DNA of 64,000 bases from Lachnocurva sp029100405 (GTDB lineage: Bacteria; Bacillota; Clostridia; Lachnospirales; Lachnospiraceae), in the NCBI GenBank assembly GCA_046263755.1, contig JBJYZC010000010.1, forward strand, positions 1 through 64,000, read 5' to 3'. The notes under the pieces were generated by a model. That model saw only the letters and a program-made list of their open reading frames with translations. It searched no databases and was not told the DNA's origin. The position numbers were made by a program, and so were the translations under genes. The first letter of the stretch is position 1; each line of letters begins with the position of its first letter. Shown in pieces: positions 50,371-58,966 of the stretch.

Positions 50371-51018
50371 TTATGCTTTTACGGCATGCTCCTCTAAAAT
50401 ATCGTGAATGGCCGCATGCAGATAGGGTTTACATTTATCCAAAGGGAAGGTCTTCGGATACATGATGCAGCTGTATCCGGCAGATCCGGTCAATTCAATG
50501 ATCATGAAGATCATGATATCCGGGTCACGGAATTCGCTGCCGCTTCTTTTGACCATATCCTGGTAGAGCTTGGCAATGTCCAGTTCTTCCTCATTTGCCA
50601 GGGTGATGAGTTCCCTGTTGTCCTCCTGCATGTATTTGGAAAACACTCCCCAGGACAGGTCCTTATGCAGGAATTCCAGAAGGGGCTTATTGTTCTGAAG
50701 AACAGAAAGAATATGATCGACGATGAAAAACATGCACTCCTCGAGTGACATGTTTTTTTTCTTGTCTTTTTGCATCTCTTCCATCAGAGCCTGGTAAGCA
50801 TCGAGAAAGAGTTCGCCGGCCTTATAAATGACGAGATGATTCCGAATATCGTTTTTATCCTTGAAATAGAGATAGAAAGTCCCCTTGGCGACACCGGCTT
50901 TCTCTGCAATATCGGAAATGGAAGTCTTATTGACACCCTTTTCAATAAAGAGTTCGAAGGCCCGATTTAAGAGGGAAGTGCTTTTCTGTTTTTTGTTGGC
51001 ATCTACTTTTTTACCCAT
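50371..51018 (-). CDS. TetR-family repressor
   Basis: A 215-residue regulator with the N-terminal helix-turn-helix LLNRAFELFIEKGVNKTSISDIAEKAGVAKGTFYLYFKDKNDI (about 15-60) and a variable ligand domain. It is divergent from the MMPL exporter and should repress it. Palindromic sites between the two genes (51096-51112 and 51138-51150) suit this family. Ligand unknown. Confidence 0.88.
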   Translation of the reverse strand: MGKKVDANKKQKSTSLLNRAFELFIEKGVNKTSISDIAEKAGVAKGTFYLYFKDKNDIRNHLVIYKAGELFLDAYQALMEEMQKDKKKNMSLEECMFFIVDHILSVLQNNKPLLEFLHKDLSWGVFSKYMQEDNRELITLANEEELDIAKLYQDMVKRSGSEFRDPDIMIFMIIELTGSAGYSCIMYPKTFPLDKCKPYLHAAIHDILEEHAVKA

Positions 51019-51095
51019 AGTGTATGGAACTCCTGAAAACGCGATTGTTCAGCATATACAATCATCCGTCTTTGTTGTTTTTATTATAATTGATT

Positions 51096-51112
51096 ATTGA
51101 CTATTGGTCAAT
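51096..51112. promoter_or_regulatory. TetR operator candidate and exporter promoter
   Basis: ATTGAC-TATTG-GTCAAT is a perfect 6-bp-arm palindrome. It overlaps the -35 box of a plausible + strand promoter: TTGACT (51097-51102), 16 bases, TAGAAT (51119-51124). Confidence 0.7.
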
Positions 51113-51137
51113 TTTGTTTAGAATGGTAAAAGAAAAA

Positions 51138-51168
51138 TGAACATTGGTCAGTTTCGTTTACAATGACA
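51138..51168. promoter_or_regulatory. Second TetR operator candidate (40-bp direct repeat)
   Basis: TGA-ACATTG-GTCA at 51138-51150 is a weaker palindrome. The sequence CATTGGTCAGTTTCGTTTA repeats TATTGGTCAATTTTGTTTA found 40 bp upstream, so two repressor sites spaced four helical turns apart are likely. Confidence 0.55.
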
Positions 51169-51238
51169 GGCCTGTGGAAAAAGGAAGTCACCTGTGATCG
51201 AAGACCTGTCACAAGAAAAAACAAGGAGAGTGAGTGAA

Positions 51239-53356
51239 ATGCAAAAGATTGCGAGAGGAATCGTAAAACTCAGATTCGTTATCCTGGCGCTCGCCATCTT
51301 CCTTCTGATTCCTTCCGGAATCGGTTATGTGAAGACGCGGGTCAATTACGATATCCTGACCTATCTTCCCAAAAACATTGAAACCATGAAGGGCCAGGAT
51401 ATCCTGGAGAAGGACTTCGGTACCGGAGCCTATTCCATGTATATTGTAAAAGGCATGGAATACAAAGAGGTTGCTGCATTAAAGAAACAGATCGAGAAGA
51501 TCCCCCATGTCCAGAATGTTCTCTGGTATGACAGTGTCATGGATATCTCGGTTCCTAAGGAAGTGATTCCAAAGAAATACCGGGCAGCCTTTGACTCGGG
51601 TGACGCGACCATGATGTTTATTGTCTTCGATCAGACGACATCGAGTGATGAGACCATGCATGCGGTAAAGCAGATCCGAAAAGTCTCCGGAAAAAGCTGC
51701 TTTCTCGCCGGCATGAGCGGGCTGGTAGAGGATACCAAGGAACTGGCCGAGAAGGAGACACCGATCTATGTCATGATCGCCGTTCTCCTTGCTGTCATTG
51801 TTCTCTCACTGACCATGGATTCCTATTTGATCCCCATCTTCTTCCTTCTGTCCATCGGAATGGCGATCGTTTATAATCTGGGATCCAATGTTTTCCTCGG
51901 GGAGATCTCTTTCATTACCAAGTGTATCGCCGCAGTGCTCCAGCTGGGTGTTACCATGGATTACTCGATCTTCCTCTGGCACAGCTACCTGGAGGAACAG
52001 GAGAACACGAATGGGGATAAGAAGGAGGCCATGGCAAGAGCCATCGCAGCTACCTTCCAGTCGGTCATCGGTTCTTCCGTCACAACCATCGCCGGTTTCA
52101 TCGCACTTTGTTTTATGAGCTTTACCATCGGTCGGGATCTCGGAATCGTTATGGCAAAGGGTGTTGTCTTCGGTGTCATTGCCTGTATCACGATTCTTCC
52201 ATCCATGATTCTGGTCTTCGACCGGCCTCTGGAAGCAACCAGACATAAGCCCCTGCTTCCGGAATTTAAACGGCTGCCAAAGCTGATTTCCAAGAGATTT
52301 TATGTTTTTGGTCTGCTTTTCCTCGTCATCCTGCCATTCGCCCTTTACGGACAAGGCCATACCAAGGTTTACTACAACCTGGGCGGAACGCTTCCGGCGA
52401 GTCTGCCCTCCATGCAGGCTTCCAAGGAACTGGATGAAAACTTTACATCGAATACGACTTACATGATCCTCTATAACAAGAATCTCTCCTCGGGCGACAA
52501 AGCAGAGATGCTGTCTAAGCTCCAGGATGTCAAGGGCGTGGATAAGGCCATCGGATTGAATACTTTCGTAGGACCTTCTGTTCCGGAGAATATGATTCCG
52601 CAGAAAATAAGAACCATGCTCCAGAGTGATAAATATGAGATGGCTCTGATCACATCGAAGTATAAGGTTGCAAGCGATGCGGTCAACAATCAGATCACAA
52701 AGGTCAATAAAATTGTAAAGTCATATGATACCAAGGCCATGGTCGTCGGCGAGGCGCCTTGTACCAAGGATCTGATCCGGATCACCAACCGGGACTTCCA
52801 GATTGTAAACTGGGTCTCCATCGGACTGGTCTTCCTGATCATCGCTGTTGTCTTGAAGTCGATCAGCCTGCCTTTCATTCTTGTTGCCGTCATCGAGTTT
52901 GCCATCTTTATCAATATGGGAATTCCTTTCTATACCGGGACGACCCTTCCCTTCGTAGCATCGATTGTTATCGGTACGATTCAGCTGGGTTCCACGGTTG
53001 ACTATGCGATCCTGATGACGACCCGGTATTTAAGAGAGAGAAATAACGGCCTGGGCCGTACGCATGCAACGAGAGCTGCACTGGCAGCTTCCATGAAATC
53101 CATTATTGTATCGGCTCTGTCCTTCTTCGCTGCAACCTTCGGCGTCGGCATGATCTCCAGTATCGATATGATCGGATCTCTTTGTTCTCTGATGGCAAGA
53201 GGCGCACTGATCTCCATGGCCGTTGTAATCCTGGTTCTGCCGTCCATGTATATGATCTTCGACCCTCTGATCATACGGACCACAGCCAAATGCCATGGCG
53301 CAAGAGAGTATGACAGACAGAAGAAACTGCGTCAGGCAGAGGCAGAGAATGCTTAA
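51239..53356 (+). CDS. MMPL/RND-type membrane transporter
   Basis: A 705-residue export protein with two repeats of one span, an extracellular domain and about five spans, as in MMPL/YdfJ proteins. The conserved GVTMDYSIFLWHSYLEEQE and GSTVDYAILMTTRYLRE carry the proton-relay Asp-Tyr pairs of each half. The ATG at 51239 follows AAGGAGAGTGAG; a GTG at 51230 and another at 51194 are in frame. The divergent TetR gene and the downstream lipoprotein suggest an inducible lipid or drug export system. Confidence 0.88.
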   Translation: MQKIARGIVKLRFVILALAIFLLIPSGIGYVKTRVNYDILTYLPKNIETMKGQDILEKDFGTGAYSMYIVKGMEYKEVAALKKQIEKIPHVQNVLWYDSVMDISVPKEVIPKKYRAAFDSGDATMMFIVFDQTTSSDETMHAVKQIRKVSGKSCFLAGMSGLVEDTKELAEKETPIYVMIAVLLAVIVLSLTMDSYLIPIFFLLSIGMAIVYNLGSNVFLGEISFITKCIAAVLQLGVTMDYSIFLWHSYLEEQENTNGDKKEAMARAIAATFQSVIGSSVTTIAGFIALCFMSFTIGRDLGIVMAKGVVFGVIACITILPSMILVFDRPLEATRHKPLLPEFKRLPKLISKRFYVFGLLFLVILPFALYGQGHTKVYYNLGGTLPASLPSMQASKELDENFTSNTTYMILYNKNLSSGDKAEMLSKLQDVKGVDKAIGLNTFVGPSVPENMIPQKIRTMLQSDKYEMALITSKYKVASDAVNNQITKVNKIVKSYDTKAMVVGEAPCTKDLIRITNRDFQIVNWVSIGLVFLIIAVVLKSISLPFILVAVIEFAIFINMGIPFYTGTTLPFVASIVIGTIQLGSTVDYAILMTTRYLRERNNGLGRTHATRAALAASMKSIIVSALSFFAATFGVGMISSIDMIGSLCSLMARGALISMAVVILVLPSMYMIFDPLIIRTTAKCHGAREYDRQKKLRQAEAENA

Positions 53357-53378
53357 GTAAATGGAAGTGAGGTTCATT

Positions 53379-56075
53379 ATGAATAGAAATCAAAATATCA
53401 AGAGAAATGTAGAGCGAATCGCAGCAGGTGCCCTGGCAGCGGCAGTCGGTTTCGGTGCAACCGCCTGTGGTGCTGTCGGGACCAAGGCAAGTGCCGCATC
53501 CAAGGATTCTTTAAAGGCGACTAAGGAAAAGCTCGAAGACACCATGGAAGTGTCTACATCCTTCGGCGACAAGGCTGACCAGGATGCGGAAAAGCTCGAG
53601 ACGGTCTATGTTTCTGCGGATGCAGACGGAAGCACCAAGGATGTGACCGTATCGAACTGGCTTCGGAACTATTCCGGCAAGGACAAGATCGAGGATAAGT
53701 CCGACCTGTCCGATATCAAGAATGTCAAGGGCAACCAGAAGTTCACCAAGGGCTCGAACGGAAGCCTGACCTGGGATGCTGACGGAAAGGACGTATTCTA
53801 TCAGGGTAAGACCAAGAGTCAGCTGCCGGTCGGCGTTAAGGTCAGCTACAAGCTGGACGGCAAGGACATCGAGCCTGAGGATCTGGCAGGAAAGAGCGGC
53901 AAGGTTACGATTCGTTTCGACTATACCAATACGGCCAAGACAGATGTTACTGTGGATGGACAGAATAAAGAAATGACGGTTCCTTTCGCCATGATCTCCG
54001 GCATGATCCTGCCTTCGGATCACTTTTCTAATATTACTGTCACAAACGGCAAGGTCGTAAGCGATGCCGATAATAACATCGTGATGGGCGTTGCCCTTCC
54101 CGGTCTGTCGGATGCCCTGTCCATCGACCGGTCAAAGTTAGACCAGCTCGGTGTCGATTCCGAGACCTCCATTCCGGATTATGTCGAGATCACGGCAGAT
54201 GCCAAGGATTTTGAGCTGGGACTGACCATGACCATGGCATCCTCCAACGTCCTTTCGGATCTGGGCTTTTCGGATTATGACAATTCGGAAGCCGTCAATC
54301 AGATCAGCGGTGATATGGATAAGCTGGAATCCAGCATGAAACAGCTGATCGATGGCGGAAACAAGGTCAAAGACGGAACAGCTGCTCTAAAGGAAGGCAG
54401 TGCTGCCTTAAAAGACGGCGTCAATGCTTATACCTCCGGGGTCGGCCAGTTGACAAAAGGCACAAAGACCCTGAATGACAGTATCTCTGACTTGACGGAT
54501 GGTTCGAAGAAACTGTCCGATGGTGTCAAGCTCTTGAAGCAGAAACTGTCCCAGGCCCAGAGTTCTGAGGATGTGAAGCAGATCCAGAACTTATATCAGA
54601 CTTATCTTGGGATCTACAATCAGCTGACGAATCCGAACGGGGAGTATAAGCAGGCGGCTAATAGACTTGTTAATCTTCGGGAAGAAATGGCGAAGTTACA
54701 GGAGAGTGTGAAAGATATTAATGAAAAGACTCTGAACGATAAACTGATTGAAGGAGAGGGAGCGAAGGCTAAGGGTCAGCTTACGGAAGCAGAGAATGGC
54801 TTGATTTCTCAAATTAAAAATAATGACGACGCCAAAAAATATGCGAAAATCGTTCTTCATCAGGATTCTCTGCCAGATGATCAGGCAAACACAATTCTTA
54901 CTTATGCATTAATTCAGGAAATTAACGCTTTACAACAGAACGGACAATCGTTGGATTTGAGTGTGCTGAATAATACAAATAGTTCTGCTTATCAGGCGCT
55001 TCAAAAGAGTCTGCAGACTCAGATAGAAAATGCAATGACAGAATATTTGAATCCGAAAAAACAGGATTCGGTAGAAAAGGCTGTTCAAACATATGGACCA
55101 AAACTTGAGAAGCAAATCGATGATACGATTGCATCAAAGGTGAAAACTGAAGTCGAGAACGCTGACGCTTATAATACAATTCTTGGACAAGTTGAGGATG
55201 GAATTCAAAAACAATATCCGACGATGCCCGAACAGGATCGAAAGGATAATGCCGCACTGATCACGAAAACAGCGATCAAGAATGCAAATAAAGAAACCTT
55301 CACACAAGACTTTCTGAAGGGTGATTTTACAGCTTATTTAAAAGCTGCAACGGATACTCTTTCCGGTTTGCAGACCAAGGACAAAAACGCGCCGGGGATC
55401 ACAAAGGCAGTAGCTGAAAATACAAAGCCTACGACGCGTGGATATGAAAAGATTAAGAGTGAGGCCGACCTGACGGAAGAGGATGCTGCATGGCTTGCAG
55501 CAACCGGAATGACCAAGACAGAATGGACTTACTTGTCCATATGGAGCCGTATTACCGATGATCCGGCTGCCAATACCGGTGCCGAATATCTGGTAAAATA
55601 TAATGTCTTCATGACAAAATTCGAAACGCTCCAGAAAGCTTACCAGAGTGTACAGAATAAGCTTGCAGAACTTTCCAATGGCGTAGATCAGCTGGATGCC
55701 GGAGCAAGTCAGCTCCTGGATGGAATCAGTAACCGTCTGGCTCCTGGTGTCCTGCAGCTTTATAAGGGTGCAGCAAAACTGGATGCGAACTCTGCAGCAC
55801 TGAATAAGGGAGCTCTTCAGTTGTATGAGGGAGCAGGTCAGCTGGCAGATGGCAGCACAACGCTTTCCAATGGACTGGTTCAGTTCAATGATGAAGGCAT
55901 TGCAAAACTTTCCGAGGCATTCACCGGAGAGGTTTCTCAGTTTGCGGATCAGTTGAAGGCTGTTGATGATGCCGGGAAGAACTATACTACATTCTCCGGA
56001 AAAGCAGATGATATGAATTCTTCTGTGAAGTTCATCATTGAGACCGATGAGATCAGTAAGGACGATAAGAAATAA
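53379..56075 (+). CDS. Large coiled-coil surface lipoprotein next to the MMPL exporter
   Basis: A 898-residue secreted protein. A short signal (AAGALAAAVGFGATAC) may end in a lipobox with Cys30. Residues about 60-300 are beta-rich (KVTIRFDYTNTAKTDVTVDGQNKEMTVPFA). Two blocks of the YhgE/Pip-type repeat of Gly, Ala, Leu and Asp (LIDGGNKVKDGTAALKEGSA; later LDAGASQLLDGISNRL and LDANSAALNKGALQLYEGAG) lie at about 320-390 and 770-860 and should form long coiled coils. No membrane span is seen at the C-terminus, unlike YhgE. The middle third (about 54650-55350) is AT-richer, as if inserted. It starts 22 bases after the exporter with GGAAGTGAGG; it probably works with it at the cell surface. Confidence 0.75.
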   Translation: MNRNQNIKRNVERIAAGALAAAVGFGATACGAVGTKASAASKDSLKATKEKLEDTMEVSTSFGDKADQDAEKLETVYVSADADGSTKDVTVSNWLRNYSGKDKIEDKSDLSDIKNVKGNQKFTKGSNGSLTWDADGKDVFYQGKTKSQLPVGVKVSYKLDGKDIEPEDLAGKSGKVTIRFDYTNTAKTDVTVDGQNKEMTVPFAMISGMILPSDHFSNITVTNGKVVSDADNNIVMGVALPGLSDALSIDRSKLDQLGVDSETSIPDYVEITADAKDFELGLTMTMASSNVLSDLGFSDYDNSEAVNQISGDMDKLESSMKQLIDGGNKVKDGTAALKEGSAALKDGVNAYTSGVGQLTKGTKTLNDSISDLTDGSKKLSDGVKLLKQKLSQAQSSEDVKQIQNLYQTYLGIYNQLTNPNGEYKQAANRLVNLREEMAKLQESVKDINEKTLNDKLIEGEGAKAKGQLTEAENGLISQIKNNDDAKKYAKIVLHQDSLPDDQANTILTYALIQEINALQQNGQSLDLSVLNNTNSSAYQALQKSLQTQIENAMTEYLNPKKQDSVEKAVQTYGPKLEKQIDDTIASKVKTEVENADAYNTILGQVEDGIQKQYPTMPEQDRKDNAALITKTAIKNANKETFTQDFLKGDFTAYLKAATDTLSGLQTKDKNAPGITKAVAENTKPTTRGYEKIKSEADLTEEDAAWLAATGMTKTEWTYLSIWSRITDDPAANTGAEYLVKYNVFMTKFETLQKAYQSVQNKLAELSNGVDQLDAGASQLLDGISNRLAPGVLQLYKGAAKLDANSAALNKGALQLYEGAGQLADGSTTLSNGLVQFNDEGIAKLSEAFTGEVSQFADQLKAVDDAGKNYTTFSGKADDMNSSVKFIIETDEISKDDKK

Positions 56076-56090
56076 TTCAGCTCCAAGAAG

Positions 56091-56125
56091 AAACGGCCGC
56101 ACGAAAATCGTGTGGCCGTTTTTTT
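56091..56125 (+). terminator. Intrinsic terminator of the exporter operon
   Basis: AAACGGCCGCACGA pairs with TCGTGTGGCCGTTT, loop AAA, then a T-run. Confidence 0.92.
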
Positions 56126-56283
56126 CTGTCTATTTGGGACAGGATTTCTTGATAGGATGACACTTACCTTTGAAGTGCCAAATCGGACAGAAGAGAGTAT
56201 AATAACTTTATCTCTGGAATAAGAAAAAATAATGTTCGGATGCTAATAAACTTAGAATAAACATAGAAAGGCGGGAAAATCCT

Positions 56284-56778
56284 ATGTCTGGTTCCTTGGA
56301 AGAAGAAATGAAAAGCAATGCCGTTGATGAGCATATCAAGAGAAATCGTATGAGAGAGAAGAAGATCGAAGGCAGGAGGCGGAGAAAAAAAGTCTTTACG
56401 ACTTTGATTGTTATCGCTTTAGTCCTTATCATCGGTGGTGCTTTTATCAATCAATATGTGATCGGCCCCATGAAGAAAAAGGCTGCAAAGCAGATCGCAG
56501 TTTCTGCTTTCGAGCAGGCTCTGGAGCAGGCCGGCGTATCAGATGATGTGAAATCACAGGCCGAGCAGATCGTAAACTCTATGTCGGAGGACGATCAGAA
56601 GAAGATCGAAACGATCATTGACCACCATTCCAATCCGGCGCAGGCTGCTAAGGCTATGGAGATCTATAAGTCTGAGGGTACTTCCGGCCTCAAGTCTTAC
56701 GCCAAGGAGATCCTGACTGAGCAGGAGGAGAAGGAGATCAAGTCACTCTACGAGAAATATAAGGATGTTATCTATTGA
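56284..56778 (+). CDS. Small membrane-anchored protein upstream of larB
   Basis: A 164-residue protein of unknown function. Residues 1-36 are charged (RRRRKK) and cytoplasmic. A single span covers about 39-61 (TTLIVIALVLIIGGAFINQYV), and the rest is helical, Gln and Glu rich, and probably outside. The ribosome site is weak (GGCGGGAAAATCCT). Its stop overlaps the TTG start of larB. Confidence 0.65.
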   Translation: MSGSLEEEMKSNAVDEHIKRNRMREKKIEGRRRRKKVFTTLIVIALVLIIGGAFINQYVIGPMKKKAAKQIAVSAFEQALEQAGVSDDVKSQAEQIVNSMSEDDQKKIETIIDHHSNPAQAAKAMEIYKSEGTSGLKSYAKEILTEQEEKEIKSLYEKYKDVIY

Positions 56779-57587
56779 AGAATATAAATGATCATAAGAA
56801 TCCTCAGGATGACCTGAGAGGGATCCTTTCAAAATTGCAAAGTGGCGAACTCACCGTGGACGAAGCGGAACTTGCTCTTCGAGAGGAACCCATCATCGAC
56901 TTGGGCTATGCCAAGGTGGATCTCCATCGTAAGGTGCGCCAGGGCGTGTCCGAGGTGATCTACGCCGCCGGGAAAACCGCTCGGGAGATCGCCGGCATCA
57001 TCGAAACGATGGTATCTCACAAACAGATGCCGATCCTTGTGACCCGTCTCGATCCTGAGAAATATAGATCGATCGAAGAGCTGCTTGGCAGCGATGGTCT
57101 GCATTTCCATAAGGAGGCCGGGATCCTTATCGTTGGAGACATGCCGGAAAAACGCTATCGCGGCAAGGTTTTGATCGCCTGCGGGGGAACATCGGACATT
57201 CCGGTAGCGGAAGAAGCGGCGCTGACGGCAGAGGTCTTAGGCCTTTCGGTCCAGCGGCTCTATGATGTCGGCGTTGCAGGCATTCACAGGCTGCTGTCCC
57301 ATACGGAGGACATCCTGAAGGCTGATGTGATCATTGCCTGCGCAGGTATGGAAGGCGCACTGGCAAGTGTCATCGGAGGCCTGGCGGATTGCCCGGTGAT
57401 CGCTGTGCCGACCAGCGTCGGTTATGGTGCTTCTTTCCAGGGCCTGTCGGCGCTTCTTGCAATGCTGAATTCCTGTGCCAGCGGGATCACGGTTGTGAAT
57501 ATTGATAATGGTTTTGGCGCGGCCATGGCAGCAGTAAAGATTCTGCGGAGAGTGGAGCAATTAGACTTAGAAAAGGCAGCAAAGTGA
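56775..57587 (+). CDS. larB: LarB, nickel-pincer cofactor biosynthesis carboxylase
   Basis: A 270-residue PurE-related protein that carboxylates and hydrolyses nicotinic acid adenine dinucleotide to make the precursor of the nickel-pincer nucleotide of lactate racemase. The C-terminal PurE-like half shows ACGGTSDIPVAEEAALTAEVLG and GMEGALASVIGGLADCPVIAVPTSVGYGASFQG. A TTG start overlaps the upstream stop. larC follows with an overlap; larE and larA are not in the window. Confidence 0.9.
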   Translation: MKNINDHKNPQDDLRGILSKLQSGELTVDEAELALREEPIIDLGYAKVDLHRKVRQGVSEVIYAAGKTAREIAGIIETMVSHKQMPILVTRLDPEKYRSIEELLGSDGLHFHKEAGILIVGDMPEKRYRGKVLIACGGTSDIPVAEEAALTAEVLGLSVQRLYDVGVAGIHRLLSHTEDILKADVIIACAGMEGALASVIGGLADCPVIAVPTSVGYGASFQGLSALLAMLNSCASGITVVNIDNGFGAAMAAVKILRRVEQLDLEKAAK

Positions 57588-58888
57588 AGAAATTACTCTA
57601 TCTGGATTGTGGAATGGGTGTCGCCGGCGACATGCTGTCGGCGGCTTTTCTGGACCTTCTGGCTGAAATGAGAAAGGATGAGCATTCCGCGAAATCACAG
57701 GTCATTCAGGATCTGCTTGGTGAGCTGAATGCAATCGGTATACCAGAAGTTACATTTGAAGCGGAGAATGCAGTTCGCTGCGGTATTCTCGGCCTTCATC
57801 TTGCCGTACGTGTTTCCGGGGAGGAAGAAACTGTGGATGCCCATTCCCATCCCCATACTTCAACCCATTCTCAAATTCATACTCATACGAATTCTCATTC
57901 TCATTCTCACCGTACTCTGGCGGATGTGCTGGAAATCGTCGAAGGGTTGAAACTTCCAAAAGAAGTCCGCTCGCAGGTCATCTCTATTTATCAGACGCTG
58001 GCAGAGGCCGAAAGCCACGCCCATGGTATGGAGGTCTCTGAAATTCATTTTCACGAAGTCGGCCTCATGGATGCGATTGCAGATATTACAGCATCCGCTT
58101 ACCTCTTGAACCTCATTCATCCGGATCAGGTCATCGCGAGCCCTGTTCGGACGGGCTTTGGGGAGGTTCACAGTGCCCATGGCATTCTGCCGGTCCCGGC
58201 ACCTGCAACTGCTTTTCTCCTTCGAGGCATTCCGACCTATGCCGGCGACATTCCTGGGGAAATGTCGACCCCGACCGGGGCGGCCTTGCTTCGGACCTTC
58301 GTGTCCTCTTTCGAAGAACAGCCGGTCATGGTCTCTAAAGCAGAAGGCTACGGCATGGGGAAGAAGAATTTTCCACGAGCAAACTGCGTGAGGGCAGTTT
58401 TTTCGGAAGGCGAAGACCTATGCAATGCAGATGACAGGAAGGAAGATCAAATCATCCGTTTGGAATGCGATATGGATGACATCACAGGAGAGGAAATGGG
58501 CTTTGCTATGGACCGGATTTATGAAGCCGGAGCAAGGGATGTCTTCTATCAACCGGTTTATATGAAGAAGAATCGGCCGGGCATCCTCCTTACGGTTTTG
58601 ACCAAAGAAAAGGAGAAGGAGGCTGTCATTCGGGCGATTTTCTGCCATACGACAACCATTGGAATTCGAGAGGAAGTCATGCGGCGCTACGTTCTGAAGC
58701 GGGTACTTGTGACAGAAGATACGAGTTTTGGCCCTGTGCAGAAGAAAGTATCCACTGGCTATGGCGTTCACCGGGAGAAGTGGGAGTACCGGGATCTGCA
58801 GGAAATAGCCCGGAGGGAGAAGACAAGCATTCGGGAAATACTTACGAATTTAGATGGAAATCCATCGAAAAAAAAGCATTTTTTCTAA
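57584..58888 (+). CDS. larC: LarC, nickel insertion protein
   Basis: Catalyses CTP-dependent nickel insertion into the pincer cofactor. It is 434 residues in one open frame; in Lactobacillus larC is made by a programmed frameshift, which is not needed here. A His-rich stretch (residues 87-109, HSHPHTSTHS then HTHTNSHSHSH) is a likely metal store. LDCGMGVAGDMLSAAFLDLL and FHEVGLMDAIADI are typical. The GTG start overlaps larB. The nucleotide-binding half is C-terminal (LECDMDDITGEEMGFAMDRI). Confidence 0.92.
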   Translation: MKKLLYLDCGMGVAGDMLSAAFLDLLAEMRKDEHSAKSQVIQDLLGELNAIGIPEVTFEAENAVRCGILGLHLAVRVSGEEETVDAHSHPHTSTHSQIHTHTNSHSHSHRTLADVLEIVEGLKLPKEVRSQVISIYQTLAEAESHAHGMEVSEIHFHEVGLMDAIADITASAYLLNLIHPDQVIASPVRTGFGEVHSAHGILPVPAPATAFLLRGIPTYAGDIPGEMSTPTGAALLRTFVSSFEEQPVMVSKAEGYGMGKKNFPRANCVRAVFSEGEDLCNADDRKEDQIIRLECDMDDITGEEMGFAMDRIYEAGARDVFYQPVYMKKNRPGILLTVLTKEKEKEAVIRAIFCHTTTIGIREEVMRRYVLKRVLVTEDTSFGPVQKKVSTGYGVHREKWEYRDLQEIARREKTSIREILTNLDGNPSKKKHFF

Positions 58889-58910
58889 TGCAACTTCCTT
58901 CAGGATTGTC

Positions 58911-58916
58911 TATAAT
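58911..58916 (+). promoter_or_regulatory. Likely -10 box of pckA
   Basis: TATAAT, 51 bases before the start. No good -35 box is seen, so activation by another factor is possible. Confidence 0.4.
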
Positions 58917-58966
58917 AACATGTGGGTTTAATGTCCAAAGATATAATAGAAAGGCTGAGTGAAATA

